Shown: positions 30,001 through 38,718 of the stretch, in pieces
Layout: each line of letters begins with the position of its first letter
Numbering within the stretch: position 1 is the first letter of the stretch
Virus record (IMG/VR): IMGVR_UViG_3300017724_000010
Coordinates: 1 to 42,803 of that record
From: a virus
Strand: one strand, 5' to 3'
DNA: 42,803 nt
Notes under the pieces: model-generated
What the model was told of the DNA's origin: nothing
Seen by the model: only the letters and a program-made list of their open reading frames with translations
The model's database searches: none
Made by a program: the position numbers and the translations under genes

Positions 30001-33000
30001 CTTTTAATTGGTCTATTGCATGTTGAGGATGCGTAACTACTGAATAAGATGTAAGATATACACCTGTTAGAGTATCAACAACAGTTCCATTTATGGTAGC
30101 AGTTCCTTTTCCTGTCCAAGCATAGTAGTATGCAGTTTTTTCTGCGGTATTATTACTACCCTTCTCGCACATTATTACTCCATATCCGGAAGTATCAAAT
30201 TCTGTTATATCCTTTAGTGCTAATGTAGTATCTCCTACTACAAGATTACTTTTTAATTTAGTTCCGTCATTAATAAAATTCAAAGAGTTTTTATGTTTTT
30301 GGATAGGACTTCCCGAATTTTTATAAGATGCAGTAGCCTCTTTCCAATAAGAATCAATAAGGTATGGGAATCCGAATGTTGCTACATTGTAATCTCCAAA
30401 ATCTACAAGGCCACCTGCTGAATAACCCGGCCTTCCTCCACAAGCCATAGTGTTTAAATTCCAAAATCTGCTCACATCAACAAGTGCTATTGCACCACCT
30501 TTGTTTTGCCAATTGTGGTATCTTGTATCGTATGGTTCATCGTTGCTTGCGCCATCTAAAGCAGACCAAGCACCGCCACTATAAGGCTCAACGGTAGAAT
30601 CAATATCCCAAATATCTGCATCTGCGCCTATTTTTAAGTCTGTAAATACATCGGGTTGTCCTTCATTATCAAATTGGTCTGCAAATGTAAGTAGTAATTC
30701 GTAGTTCTGCGTAGTAGGTAAATTTAGACCATAAGTTGTTTTTCTGTGTCCTCCGTCTGCATCTGCATTACCATCGTTTCGCATATCAGCCCAAGATAGG
30801 AATATATGTTTGTAGCCATTAGACTCATCTACTTTTCGCAAACCAAGAATAGTATCATTTATTTTCCATTCTCTTTTTACTCCTTTTACTCCACCAATAG
30901 TTACAATACCATGTGCTGCCTTTCCTCCTGTTTCAGCAGAAGGGAAAGAACCATCCCACCCAAAGTTAGTATTAACATCTGTTGCTTCAAGACTCCAATT
31001 AACTGCATCGGGGTCTTGATTGTGTCTTGCCGTTCCATCATTCCAACCCGACCCTTGTTGATACTTAGCCTGTAAAAACGCAAAAGAGTTTCTTGTAGGA
31101 ACATACTTGTTAATTTTCCATGTCTTAATGTGATTTGCTGATAATGATGAACCCGTTGATGTTGATATTTCTTTTACCATGTGGACTCCATTTAATGCAG
31201 AATTTGATTTAAAACCACAAATTGCTATAATGTCTCCTTCTGCAAGACCATGTGCGCTTCCAAAATCCCAAGTTCCGTCTCCTTCCCAATCAATAGGAAC
31301 TTCATTTTGTATTGATAATAAACTACCAATCGCAAAATCATGTTCTCCTGTTGAGTTATCTATTAAATCTAAAATAAATTCATCTAATTTATTCATGGTA
31401 GCATGATACCAAATAGCAGGGTCTTTAATTGTTATTGAAATAGCACCTGCGGCAATATCAGCAGTTAATTTAGCACTTGTTCTACCTGTTGATGTAGCCC
31501 AACCATTTGCCGTTGCTTGTGTTGAAGTAAAGGGATGTTCTGTAATACTACCTACACCTGCTCTTGTATATGGTTCTGCATCTATAATACCAAACTGTGC
31601 TTTAAACCAAGTAGATAAAGGCAAGTCTCGCATCCATCTTGCGTGTATTCGACTATGTATTACAGGGTCTAAGCCCACTCTTACCATTTCAGCATTAGCA
31701 GTATCGGTAGTAGCACCACTTGGAGTTTGATGTATAACGGCAGGAGTTATTACTCTTCTTTTATCATTATGCGAATTAATATCTCTTTGTCTATACACAT
31801 GCAGTTCTTCTGTGGCAGCAGAAGCAGTAAAATTAGCAAGACCTGTTTTTTTTGTTGTTTCAGCATAAACTGTTCCTGCCGAAGGAACTCCTATTACAGT
31901 AAATACTTCTCCTGCGAATGGATGGTCTGCACCGGAAAAACCTACAAATTCATCTCCTATGCTTAAATTATGTGGAGAAGGAGTATTAACAATAAATTCT
32001 AATAATTCGTTGCCAAACATATTCATGTTATAACTTTGTATGTGATTTACTATATTAAAAGTAATTTGTAGATTATCGCTTGCTTGTGTTCCTGTTACTG
32101 CCAATTCAAAGGCTACATACCTGTTATCAGTTCCGCCTTGATGTTGCTTATATGTTATCGCAGAAATAATAAGGTTATCAGCGTCATTAGTTAATGTTCC
32201 TTTTAGAGACACCCTATCACCTACTGCTAACGCACGATAATGAGTAGTTCCGGAAGTATCAATAGTAAATCTTGTATCTCTTTCTATAATTACAAATAGT
32301 TTATTTGCTTCTCTATACATAGAATAAATATCAAACATTCCCCAATTCGCTGCATTTAATCCAGCCCATTCTTTTTCAACGGAGTTTGCGCCATCTTCGT
32401 CTTCATTAATATACATCTGTATAGCAGTTCCGGAGTATAAACTCATTTTACTATTAGCAACATTATTATAATTAAGAAGCCTTCCTCTTGTATTAAAAAC
32501 ACCAAATCCTATATTAGAATCAAGCATCTGCAAATCAACAGAACCAAAGTCCATTTTTTGATGTAGTGCAAATGTCTCATCGTATTTTTTAGCAGTAGAA
32601 GCAGACATAGATAAATGGTTGTTAAGGGATTGGAATGCACCTTGACCTACTTCCCAAATAGGAAGCAATCTATTAAATACACTTAAAGAATCCGAAGCAC
32701 TAATTGTTGTTGTCATAGAATTATCATAAACACTTTGTTTATGTGTAATGTTTTCAATAAAGCCCCACCATAGAGGTCTATCTTCGTTTTCTTGAAATAC
32801 TAATAGCCTCCAATCTTCTGCGGTAGAAGTAAGAGGAGTAAGAGTAAATGCGCTATTATCATCTAATATATCAATAGAGCATGTGCTTGTGGAATTAGCA
32901 CCTAAATTCATTGTCATTTTATTAACAGGAGGTAAAGAATTTAAATCACCATTAAATTTATTTGTAAGAGGAATAGCCATACCTGCTCTATCAATAAGAG

Positions 33001-34294
33001 TAGTATGGTTTATGTAATCATCACTACCTTTTGTATAATGCAAATCTAAAGACCAACCATTAAGGCCACCCATAGTCGCTGCACTAAATGTTGTTCCAAA
33101 AGAACCATTATTAAAAGGAGTAGTATTACCATCAGCATAAGCCTTCCATGTGTTACCAGCAAAATCCATTACTACTTGAACATCAACCCAATCTCCTACT
33201 TTTGTTTGATTTAGATTAGCAGGAGTGCCAAAAGAATCTTTGGTAATAGAACCTTTTGCTTTCTGCAAAGAGGCATGTGCTAAATCAATATCAACTGTAA
33301 CAAGAGATGTTACAGAAGACCAAGTATTGTTTGCTTTTACATAAGGATTAGGATAACCTAATTTAAGTGTATATTTTGGAGTATGATTTGAATGTGGGTC
33401 GCACATTAATCGCAAGTTAAATGTCTCACCTATACCTTTAAATCGCAACTTACCTGTGTAATTAATTACTCTATGAGTTCCCGAAGAAGCGGTTTGTTCG
33501 GGTTCAATAAATACATTATGAACAAAAAAGTTTTGTCCGGAAGGACTTGTTATTTCATGCGATTGCGAAAGTGAATATGATACTGTGGGAGTTTGTCTTG
33601 CGAATGCAGAATGATAATAAGCACCAGCAAATGAAGCCATTACTAATGTCTTATCGGGAGTATCATGACTTCCCGAAGTATTAGTAAGTCCTTTATGGAA
33701 AAAGGGTATTGGGTTTCCGGCACTTGGGCTTGCTTGTGAAGTAACTCCTGCGGTTATATCATACATGCTTACAGGTGCAGAACCATAAGACATATCCATA
33801 ATACCCATAGGAACATAATATATTCCTGCCGTTTCATGTCCGTTGCGAAATGCAAGGTAGTTATGGTCTGTTGCTTCACCATTGTATTTCTGTCTATTTG
33901 CGATTATAGAATTAGGAACTTCTAAGTGCATTCTATTTTGATATAAATTTGATTCTGCTTCTCTTGGATTTAATGTAAGTGCTTCATGGAAACCTGCATT
34001 TGTTTTTAGGTTATCTCCTGCTAAAGACTGAAATGAAGTTAAATATAATTCTTGTTCTGTTGAGTAAGTAGTATGAAGACTACCTAAATATTCTTGTCGT
34101 AGTCTATCTGCATAAGAGTAATAAAATCTTGGAATAAAAGATACATTACCAATAGAAGAACCATGATGGGATAAAGTATGGTCTAAATCTCTATACGATG
34201 CAGGATTTAAATCATCTGCAACTAATCTACAAGAGTTAAAATCGTCGTAATATCCGGACAACCAATAATTATATTTTGTTCCAACTGTCTTCAT
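27077..34294 (-). CDS. Giant tail hub/tip protein (2405 aa)
   Basis: Residues 1-260 are Asn/His/Tyr-rich beta structure. About 275-440 looks like a LamG/concanavalin-type jelly roll (VINYTGKLRFKG, then GDWVDVQVVMDFAGNTWKAY and GWSLDLHY). About 455-545 (MTMNLGANSTSTCSIDILDD, LWWGFIENITHK, ISASDSLSVFNRLL) resembles the beta-domain of phage tail hubs. A later block (VRVYYNGNSSFVDFP, EALAKQEFDRETESK) also has hub character. A Gly/Pro/Arg-rich linker (GGGGGG, KPARPRPPSLRPPP) at about 2125-2165 precedes a C-terminal beta domain. It follows the tape measure, where hub and tip genes lie, so host recognition is likely. Confidence 0.7.
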   Translation of the reverse strand: MKTVGTKYNYWLSGYYDDFNSCRLVADDLNPASYRDLDHTLSHHGSSIGNVSFIPRFYYSYADRLRQEYLGSLHTTYSTEQELYLTSFQSLAGDNLKTNAGFHEALTLNPREAESNLYQNRMHLEVPNSIIANRQKYNGEATDHNYLAFRNGHETAGIYYVPMGIMDMSYGSAPVSMYDITAGVTSQASPSAGNPIPFFHKGLTNTSGSHDTPDKTLVMASFAGAYYHSAFARQTPTVSYSLSQSHEITSPSGQNFFVHNVFIEPEQTASSGTHRVINYTGKLRFKGIGETFNLRLMCDPHSNHTPKYTLKLGYPNPYVKANNTWSSVTSLVTVDIDLAHASLQKAKGSITKDSFGTPANLNQTKVGDWVDVQVVMDFAGNTWKAYADGNTTPFNNGSFGTTFSAATMGGLNGWSLDLHYTKGSDDYINHTTLIDRAGMAIPLTNKFNGDLNSLPPVNKMTMNLGANSTSTCSIDILDDNSAFTLTPLTSTAEDWRLLVFQENEDRPLWWGFIENITHKQSVYDNSMTTTISASDSLSVFNRLLPIWEVGQGAFQSLNNHLSMSASTAKKYDETFALHQKMDFGSVDLQMLDSNIGFGVFNTRGRLLNYNNVANSKMSLYSGTAIQMYINEDEDGANSVEKEWAGLNAANWGMFDIYSMYREANKLFVIIERDTRFTIDTSGTTHYRALAVGDRVSLKGTLTNDADNLIISAITYKQHQGGTDNRYVAFELAVTGTQASDNLQITFNIVNHIQSYNMNMFGNELLEFIVNTPSPHNLSIGDEFVGFSGADHPFAGEVFTVIGVPSAGTVYAETTKKTGLANFTASAATEELHVYRQRDINSHNDKRRVITPAVIHQTPSGATTDTANAEMVRVGLDPVIHSRIHARWMRDLPLSTWFKAQFGIIDAEPYTRAGVGSITEHPFTSTQATANGWATSTGRTSAKLTADIAAGAISITIKDPAIWYHATMNKLDEFILDLIDNSTGEHDFAIGSLLSIQNEVPIDWEGDGTWDFGSAHGLAEGDIIAICGFKSNSALNGVHMVKEISTSTGSSLSANHIKTWKINKYVPTRNSFAFLQAKYQQGSGWNDGTARHNQDPDAVNWSLEATDVNTNFGWDGSFPSAETGGKAAHGIVTIGGVKGVKREWKINDTILGLRKVDESNGYKHIFLSWADMRNDGNADADGGHRKTTYGLNLPTTQNYELLLTFADQFDNEGQPDVFTDLKIGADADIWDIDSTVEPYSGGAWSALDGASNDEPYDTRYHNWQNKGGAIALVDVSRFWNLNTMACGGRPGYSAGGLVDFGDYNVATFGFPYLIDSYWKEATASYKNSGSPIQKHKNSLNFINDGTKLKSNLVVGDTTLALKDITEFDTSGYGVIMCEKGSNNTAEKTAYYYAWTGKGTATINGTVVDTLTGVYLTSYSVVTHPQHAIDQLKADVTAGATGSSVAIGSNEDLLSDDKLDTNFDKVTVYNTTAALYGLRLNLNIVGKITSANCGTFTADEKISFIQNNAIHESWLNNSSLPAISDINNVPILRDNSSDTFGCSIDAKTKTIYDILDSMSSKEGVGIAGNTKRLTFQMGRDNRLEFREIYDLGVTLNRDNLKTSNLRTEGFSQITNVRVYYNGNSSFVDFPTPSENTDIRWKTLAFPEVMNRGEAEALAKQEFDRETESKISIEAEMLRDANNNHKMLSGRRGYIADVFRKRLNTSSTSISHTQPETCWWSNKNGGSPFFGIQNGLHKIGKSKATHTFDKTNPHTSTSQVAHPVVGNEAHPETFGVEGLSLFKTDGGVFNPSGSNTFANPPLTAFGIAGQVIITTASTTFRFDYNGNTGTNVTYSTAGYYNLPCQIGSTGNYYNFRIYYDGTSFSSGVHTINFSFAEQHLKNEAYYFYGANSLSNALQVVHVSAGTNKVSATTGEKLRLAIGLFSGTNSTDVKFQLYLMDCDFNTTATSSNFPPDNTVTNTLNSTYRKDITIDGNGYYTMDIPSSYDGNARKIIFSVNYDYLCALIKERCGDVVAFGQSSMANGKIGLGSLGLSTSADSIFPLGMREYPEMGALAKEHAAYYAPRINIVDDFAYIPATSLTYTDANIDISNERMIIKRIGWQQTERNVEQVKLGLEKLSTHSRYNFARAFKERTGGGGGGRDKAKAKPARPRPPSLRPPPAKFGGSGDNDGRKVMMSRHVDGGDPSSQGMGYAGMTSNDISQSLLNRIKGKSDFNNDIGSSGGTWGILGMKKTGNQSSFDRAVDGVDVISSPTTGVAIATSEGFCMSGIENPLDSGSGQNEQHTYSMSLRVPNDSAGGLFSLESIVSTDTSTNIELTMTATCIETNKSVSTTKVLTGSKNREKILLMPTTLIEGLSTAGNTLKIDITRKPNQGNDNAPYDSLIIHNTSVNLRRLNKPNVAESDNFRPY
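33295..33315. repeat. 8-bp hairpin inside the tail hub gene
   Basis: Arms CTGTAACA and TGTTACAG with loop AGAGA. Such hairpins are rarer in this arm than in the left block. Confidence 0.8.
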
Positions 34295-34319
34295 TAATTC
34301 ACTATCCTAATACTATTCT

Positions 34320-37300
34320 CTAACTTATCAAATTTTGGTCTCTTAACTCTTGCATTACTCCTTGCGAAACGGCATCAACCATTTCGGGAAGAGTCATTCC
34401 ATTAAATACATTATGTTGCACAAGTTCAACTTTATGTAGCAGACTTTCTACGCCACCTTGAACTACTTGCTTGTAAATTTGACCTGTAAAGTTTGCTCTT
34501 TCACCAAAGAATAATTCTTCTCTTGCATTAGCAAATTCATTTTGTTGCTCTAAAATACTATCATATAAGTATCTTTCATTTGCGATTAGTGCATCTACCC
34601 CATCTTCTTGAACGCTAAGTAAATTACTATAATAATCTTGCATAAATGTTATATTAATATCATCATAAGAATCATTCCCTTCAAAATCTGCAATAAACTG
34701 TTCTGCTGCGGCCTTTCCGTCTGCACCTTTACCAAATTGTTCAGAAAAATATTCTCCATTTTTCCTACCGACTACTCCATATTGTCTGTTTTCAATAACC
34801 CCTGCTCTAACTAAAGGTGCATCATCACTAAATATACCTGTAAAACCATCTGCTTTAGGTCTATATATGTTTGCGTAAGCCTCATCCATTTCTTGTGCGC
34901 CTTGATTTACTAAGTATTGAGCATCGTCAATAGCAAGTAATTTTTCTTCTATAACCCCAAGCCTACTAACCTGTTGTTCTAATCCTCTTACTAACTCTAT
35001 ATCTCCTGCGGTTGTTGCCGTTTCTATATCTTTATTGATTAAACCTATTCTTTCTTGTAGGCTTGCTAATGTAGAATCTGTAAGTTCAGCATCTTGCTTT
35101 AAATCATCATAAGAAAGACTACCAAATAATCCTTCATTTATAGCGGTAGCACCAGCAGCACCTTGTAAGTCTGCAAGAATCTGTGAAGTTCTATCTAATT
35201 CACTATTCATAGTTTCTAAATTATCAATATCTGTCTCAAAGTTTTCTCCAAATATACTGTCGAATAACTCAAAACCTGCATAGGCAGCAACACCACCAAG
35301 TAACATAGCAAAAGAAGCAAGACCACCACTCATCATTCCCGACATTATAACGCCTTCTCTTGCAGTAGCCTTGATTGCAGTTTGAAGAGTTTTAAATGAC
35401 TTTACTAACATTGGGATTGTAGTTAAAGCCATACCATACATTATGGCAGACATTTGTTTGTTTTCATCAACAACACTTGGAAGAATTAGCATTGATGTTA
35501 GCAAAGCACCATTAAGCATACCTTGAGCAAACTCTTTACTTTTTATGGCTTCGCCTACTTTTTTGAAACTCATGGCTTCTTGAGCATTTCCTTGAATGCT
35601 TCTTTTTTGTCTCAAGATTGCTTGGTCGTCTGCTACAATAAGCGCAGCGACTCTTATTTCTTCTTCAACTAATTGATTTATATGTTCTTCATTTGTTACT
35701 ATTTTATCTCTTATAGTAGCAGTCTCCTTTTTATTAGAGATAGCAACCGCTTCTGCTTGATTAAGTTGCATGTCTATTTGACGCGCTGATTCTATACTTG
35801 TTTTTAGTTCTGCTTGTTTTGTCATTAGACCTTCCTTTACGATAGGGTCTAATGCCCTTGCTAAAACTATTTCCGAAGACCTTAAATCATTTAAATGTTT
35901 TATTGTTCCTGTTATACTTCGTTGTTGCTTTACGCTTTGTTGTAATTGTTCAATTGACCTTGCCCCTATTTCATTAGCCAATTGTCTATCTTTATTTAGA
36001 TTTGCAGTTAATTTACTTTGAAATGCGGTTTCTGCATTTAACTGCTTAGTTAAATTCATATTTGCAGTTATTTGATAATTTATACTTCTTTTTCCCTCAC
36101 CTAACTTTTTTTCAAGAGAAGTTAATTTTGAGGTTATTGCAGCAGTTTGTTTTTTACCTTTTGCACCTGCTAACTCTATTCTTGTTGCTTCAATTTCAAC
36201 CTGTAATGCTACTCTTTTTTGTTCTAATGCTGATTTTTCTACTTGTGCCTTCTTTCTTGCTGCTACCGCAGTCATTTGATAAGAATGTTGGACTTTATTT
36301 AGACCCGTTAAAGTAACTTGAGTGGATGCTAATGTCTCGCTTTTATTCATTTTTAATACGGCATTTTGTAAAATTGCGGCCTCTCTCATGGCTTGATAAG
36401 ATTTTACACTCTCTTTTACATCTGCAATATTTTTAGGCTGAATAGCATGTAATGTCTTAAAAGCAATAACCATACCCATTATGTTTAGACCTAAATCCAT
36501 AGTAGGTTGTAGAATCTTTTGATACGCATTACCAAGACCTATAACACTACCTACAAATGGCAAAAACACTTCTTGTCCACGAACCTGTGCGCCTATAATG
36601 TCTTCTAATCTATCTAAGAAAAATGATTCAGCCCTTGCTGCTGACATAAATGCAGGTGCTAATTTTTCACCTAACTCTACTCTTTGGTTTTCTAACTTAG
36701 CATTCATAGAGTCTATCTTAAATGCAGCAGACTTCTGTTTATTTTCAAACTCTTCAATAGCAGGGAATTGCGATTCAAATGCAATAGTCTGCAATTCTGT
36801 AAGCCTTTGTTGATTTTCCATTAACTTTAGGAATTTAATATAATGTCTTGAACCTGCAATATTTACCGCTAATGCTCTTTTCTGCTCGCTATTCATATTT
36901 GCATAAGCAGGTGCGATTGCAGTTAGAACATCTGTTAGTTTCATTTGTGCTACGCCTTGAGAATCAACACCATCAACTAATTCTGCGATTGCTTGTGTTG
37001 CGTTATTACTTGCGTTTCCGAGACGCTGGTAAATCATACGCAGACCTGTTCCTGCCCTGCTTACTTCTTCACCTGTCTCAAGTAGCAAAGCAGACATAGC
37101 AGCCATTTCACCAATGCTTTCACCTGCGATATCCGCTTGACTTGCGAATTGGTTAAGAACGAAAGTAATATCTTCCATTGTAGCAACAGAAGAGTTTTCA
37201 ATTGTATTCAATTGATTGAGAGTATGTATAGAAGATTCTCTTACTACATTTGCTTGTTTTGCTGCATCGAGAGCATCGTATTGAGCCTTAGTCATTCCAC

Positions 37301-37796
37301 CATATAGGAATTGTGTCTGTTGCGCCAATTGGATAAAACGATTCATTCCTTCTTCGGTTTCCATCTCACCAATCTGTGCCATTAACAGACCTGCTCTTGC
37401 TGCTTCAATAACTGCTTCTTGTTGTCCTAAGACACCCTTTAATTGAGCCGTTCTTGCTGATGCGGCAAGTGCTTCTGCACCTGTAAAGGCAAAGCCTTCA
37501 CCCATTTTTACTGCGGCTTCTGCAAATCTATTTACTTCATCAACCGATTCGCTATTGTAAAATTTACGAACTCTAACAAACTGTTGCTCAAACTCAAAGA
37601 AGGCATCAGTCATTGATGCTACACCCATTAGGATTTGATTAGTAGTCTCCATAAAGGAGTCATTAATACCTCCTAATGTATCAATAAGAATAGCCTTTTG
37701 AATTGTTGCTGCCGTTTGAGTATCACCTAAGATTCTATCGGCTGAAAATCTACCGATTACATCGAAATATACTCTTGCTGCACCCGACTTAGCCAT
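34320..37796 (-). CDS. Tail tape measure protein (1158 aa)
   Basis: The N-terminal 350 residues are helical and match the TP901-type tape measure pattern (FEFEQQFVRVRKFYNSESVDEVNRFAEAAVKM, GFAFTGAEALAASARTAQLKG). From about 470 to 740 lie long coiled coils (VEKSALEQKRVALQVEIEATRIELAGAKG). Hydrophobic segments follow (AIMYGMALTTIPMLV, GGLASFAMLLGGVAAYAGFELF), which may enter the host membrane. At roughly 0.15 nm per residue the tail would be about 170 nm long. It lies directly downstream of the chaperone pair, as in most siphoviruses. Confidence 0.85.
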   Translation of the reverse strand: MAKSGAARVYFDVIGRFSADRILGDTQTAATIQKAILIDTLGGINDSFMETTNQILMGVASMTDAFFEFEQQFVRVRKFYNSESVDEVNRFAEAAVKMGEGFAFTGAEALAASARTAQLKGVLGQQEAVIEAARAGLLMAQIGEMETEEGMNRFIQLAQQTQFLYGGMTKAQYDALDAAKQANVVRESSIHTLNQLNTIENSSVATMEDITFVLNQFASQADIAGESIGEMAAMSALLLETGEEVSRAGTGLRMIYQRLGNASNNATQAIAELVDGVDSQGVAQMKLTDVLTAIAPAYANMNSEQKRALAVNIAGSRHYIKFLKLMENQQRLTELQTIAFESQFPAIEEFENKQKSAAFKIDSMNAKLENQRVELGEKLAPAFMSAARAESFFLDRLEDIIGAQVRGQEVFLPFVGSVIGLGNAYQKILQPTMDLGLNIMGMVIAFKTLHAIQPKNIADVKESVKSYQAMREAAILQNAVLKMNKSETLASTQVTLTGLNKVQHSYQMTAVAARKKAQVEKSALEQKRVALQVEIEATRIELAGAKGKKQTAAITSKLTSLEKKLGEGKRSINYQITANMNLTKQLNAETAFQSKLTANLNKDRQLANEIGARSIEQLQQSVKQQRSITGTIKHLNDLRSSEIVLARALDPIVKEGLMTKQAELKTSIESARQIDMQLNQAEAVAISNKKETATIRDKIVTNEEHINQLVEEEIRVAALIVADDQAILRQKRSIQGNAQEAMSFKKVGEAIKSKEFAQGMLNGALLTSMLILPSVVDENKQMSAIMYGMALTTIPMLVKSFKTLQTAIKATAREGVIMSGMMSGGLASFAMLLGGVAAYAGFELFDSIFGENFETDIDNLETMNSELDRTSQILADLQGAAGATAINEGLFGSLSYDDLKQDAELTDSTLASLQERIGLINKDIETATTAGDIELVRGLEQQVSRLGVIEEKLLAIDDAQYLVNQGAQEMDEAYANIYRPKADGFTGIFSDDAPLVRAGVIENRQYGVVGRKNGEYFSEQFGKGADGKAAAEQFIADFEGNDSYDDINITFMQDYYSNLLSVQEDGVDALIANERYLYDSILEQQNEFANAREELFFGERANFTGQIYKQVVQGGVESLLHKVELVQHNVFNGMTLPEMVDAVSQGVMQELRDQNLIS

Positions 37797-38091
37797 TTTT
37801 CAACCAACCATTTAACTTATTTGCTACTTCCGCTTGGTCTCTTATTGATGTACTTCTCTTTTGATTTCTTCGGGCAACTGCTTTCTTCGCTTGGCGACTT
37901 CCTGCTTGACCCTTTGCTTCATCATATTGCTCGCTTATTCTTTCAGCCATTTCCGATGCAATAATCATGTCAAATTCTAACTTCATCAATCCTCCTTTGC
38001 AGTTATATTTGTCAAATAAATCGCTTGGTAATACTCCCTTAAATGCTGAACATAAACTTGGTGCGACTTGGGAGATTAATCCAAAGGGCAA
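37789..38091 (-). CDS. Tail assembly chaperone, T part (reached by -1 frameshift)
   Basis: The frame is open from a TTG at 38091, but it has no good start of its own. It overlaps the end of the upstream chaperone at a slippery heptamer CCCTTTG (38088-38082 on the minus strand). A -1 shift there would fuse 97 residues (GLISQVAPSLCSAF... to LNGWLKNG) to the upstream 114, giving a product of 211 aa. The basic, helical C-terminus is typical of gpGT-like chaperones, which bind the tape measure during tail assembly. Confidence 0.7.
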   Translation of the reverse strand: MPFGLISQVAPSLCSAFKGVLPSDLFDKYNCKGGLMKLEFDMIIASEMAERISEQYDEAKGQAGSRQAKKAVARRNQKRSTSIRDQAEVANKLNGWLKNG

Positions 38092-38423
38092 GCACCCTCT
38101 ATGTCGTCTCCTCTAACGAAATTTAATATTGTTCTTAGTTCCTCGCTTGTTAAAACATTAATGTCAATTTCTTTATCAATGACACATTTTGGAATCCAAT
38201 TGGAGATTTGGCTATCTATACCTGCGCCTTCGCTATCAAGCATATCTGCAAACTCTTGTTGTTGTTCTTCCGACCAATCAGTAGGGTTTGTACCAAAGTG
38301 TCTGCACTTTCGCAGAACTCCGGCTTGTATTTTTTCAATCGCAAGTTTATCCATTCCGGATGCTTGTCTAACCCAAATTTTCTTTCCGTTATCTAATTCA
38401 ATTTCTTTCTTCAATACTGGCAT
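38076..38423 (-). CDS. Tail assembly chaperone, G part (115 aa)
   Basis: ATG 38423 is preceded by GGAAAGTGA; GTG 38432 is in frame. The product (MPVLKKEIELDNGKKIWVRQASGMDKLAIEKIQAG) has the beta-then-helix pattern of phage tail chaperones. It lies between the tail tube and tape measure genes. The stop is two codons after the slippery heptamer CCCTTTG, so most ribosomes make this form and some shift to the longer fusion. Confidence 0.75.
   Translation of the reverse strand: MPVLKKEIELDNGKKIWVRQASGMDKLAIEKIQAGVLRKCRHFGTNPTDWSEEQQQEFADMLDSEGAGIDSQISNWIPKCVIDKEIDINVLTSEELRTILNFVRGDDIEGACPLD
38082..38088 (-). promoter_or_regulatory. Slippery heptamer CCCTTTG (predicted -1 frameshift site)
   Basis: Read in the chaperone frame as C CCT TTG, it is a perfect X XXY YYZ heptamer, followed by GAT TAA. 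A -1 shift reads CCC TTT GGA TTA ATC, entering the downstream frame. A weak downstream stem (CTCCC/GGGAG) may exist but is not convincing. Confidence 0.7.
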
Positions 38424-38444
38424 TCTTTTCACTTTCCTTTTCTA

Positions 38445-38452
38445 TTACTATA
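38445..38452 (-). promoter_or_regulatory. Weak TATA-like box for the tail chaperone gene
   Basis: On the minus strand TATAGTAA lies 22-30 nt before ATG 38423, immediately downstream of the palindrome 38452-38468. Inferred from spacing only. Confidence 0.3.
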
Positions 38453-38468
38453 CGAGTCATTGACTCGT
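38452..38468. repeat. 8-bp palindrome ACGAGTCA/TGACTCGT, copy 2 of the GACTCGTTCC element
   Basis: Perfect arms around a single T, in the 81-nt gap before the chaperone gene. It shares CGAGTC, ATTGACTCGTTCC with the element at 23917-23937. Its place next to a TATA-like box suggests a regulator binding site. Confidence 0.75.
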
Positions 38469-38474
38469 TCCAAA

Positions 38475-38500
38475 GAGATACTACACTACTGTTGTATCTC
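38475..38500. repeat. Second hairpin in the same gap
   Basis: Arms GAGATAC and GTATCTC, then a mismatch and 3 further pairs (ACA/TGT) around loop CTAC. It lies just after the stop of the 63-aa gene in the transcription direction, so it could be a terminator or processing site. Confidence 0.7.
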
Positions 38501-38513
38501 ATGGAATCTCATC

Positions 38514-38705
38514 TCATTGGTCTTCATAAGTAATAATTCCTATAAAATTATTACCAACGCTCTTTCTATTTATGCTAATATCAACAATCTTATCTCCTGC
38601 TGCTAATGCTCTTAGCGCAGTTTGTATAAGTGTATGAATTGTGGCTTGCGTTCCAACAACTACCGTAGTAGTTAGTTTCGCAGGGTCGGTGATGGTATGG
38701 CTCAT
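38514..38705 (-). CDS. Small tail-region protein (63 aa)
   Basis: Beta-helix-beta pattern (LTTTVVVGTQATIHTLIQTALRALAAGDKIVDISI) with a final strand (NFIGIITYED). Lies between tail tube and chaperone genes, 13 nt after the tube gene, so it is probably a minor tail or assembly protein. No family recognised. Confidence 0.65.
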   Translation of the reverse strand: MSHTITDPAKLTTTVVVGTQATIHTLIQTALRALAAGDKIVDISINRKSVGNNFIGIITYEDQ

Positions 38706-38718
38706 CTAAGAACCCCCA

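Noticed and set aside
38091-38091. Independent TTG start for the second chaperone frame
   Set aside because: No ribosome site at proper spacing; the slippery heptamer offers a better explanation.
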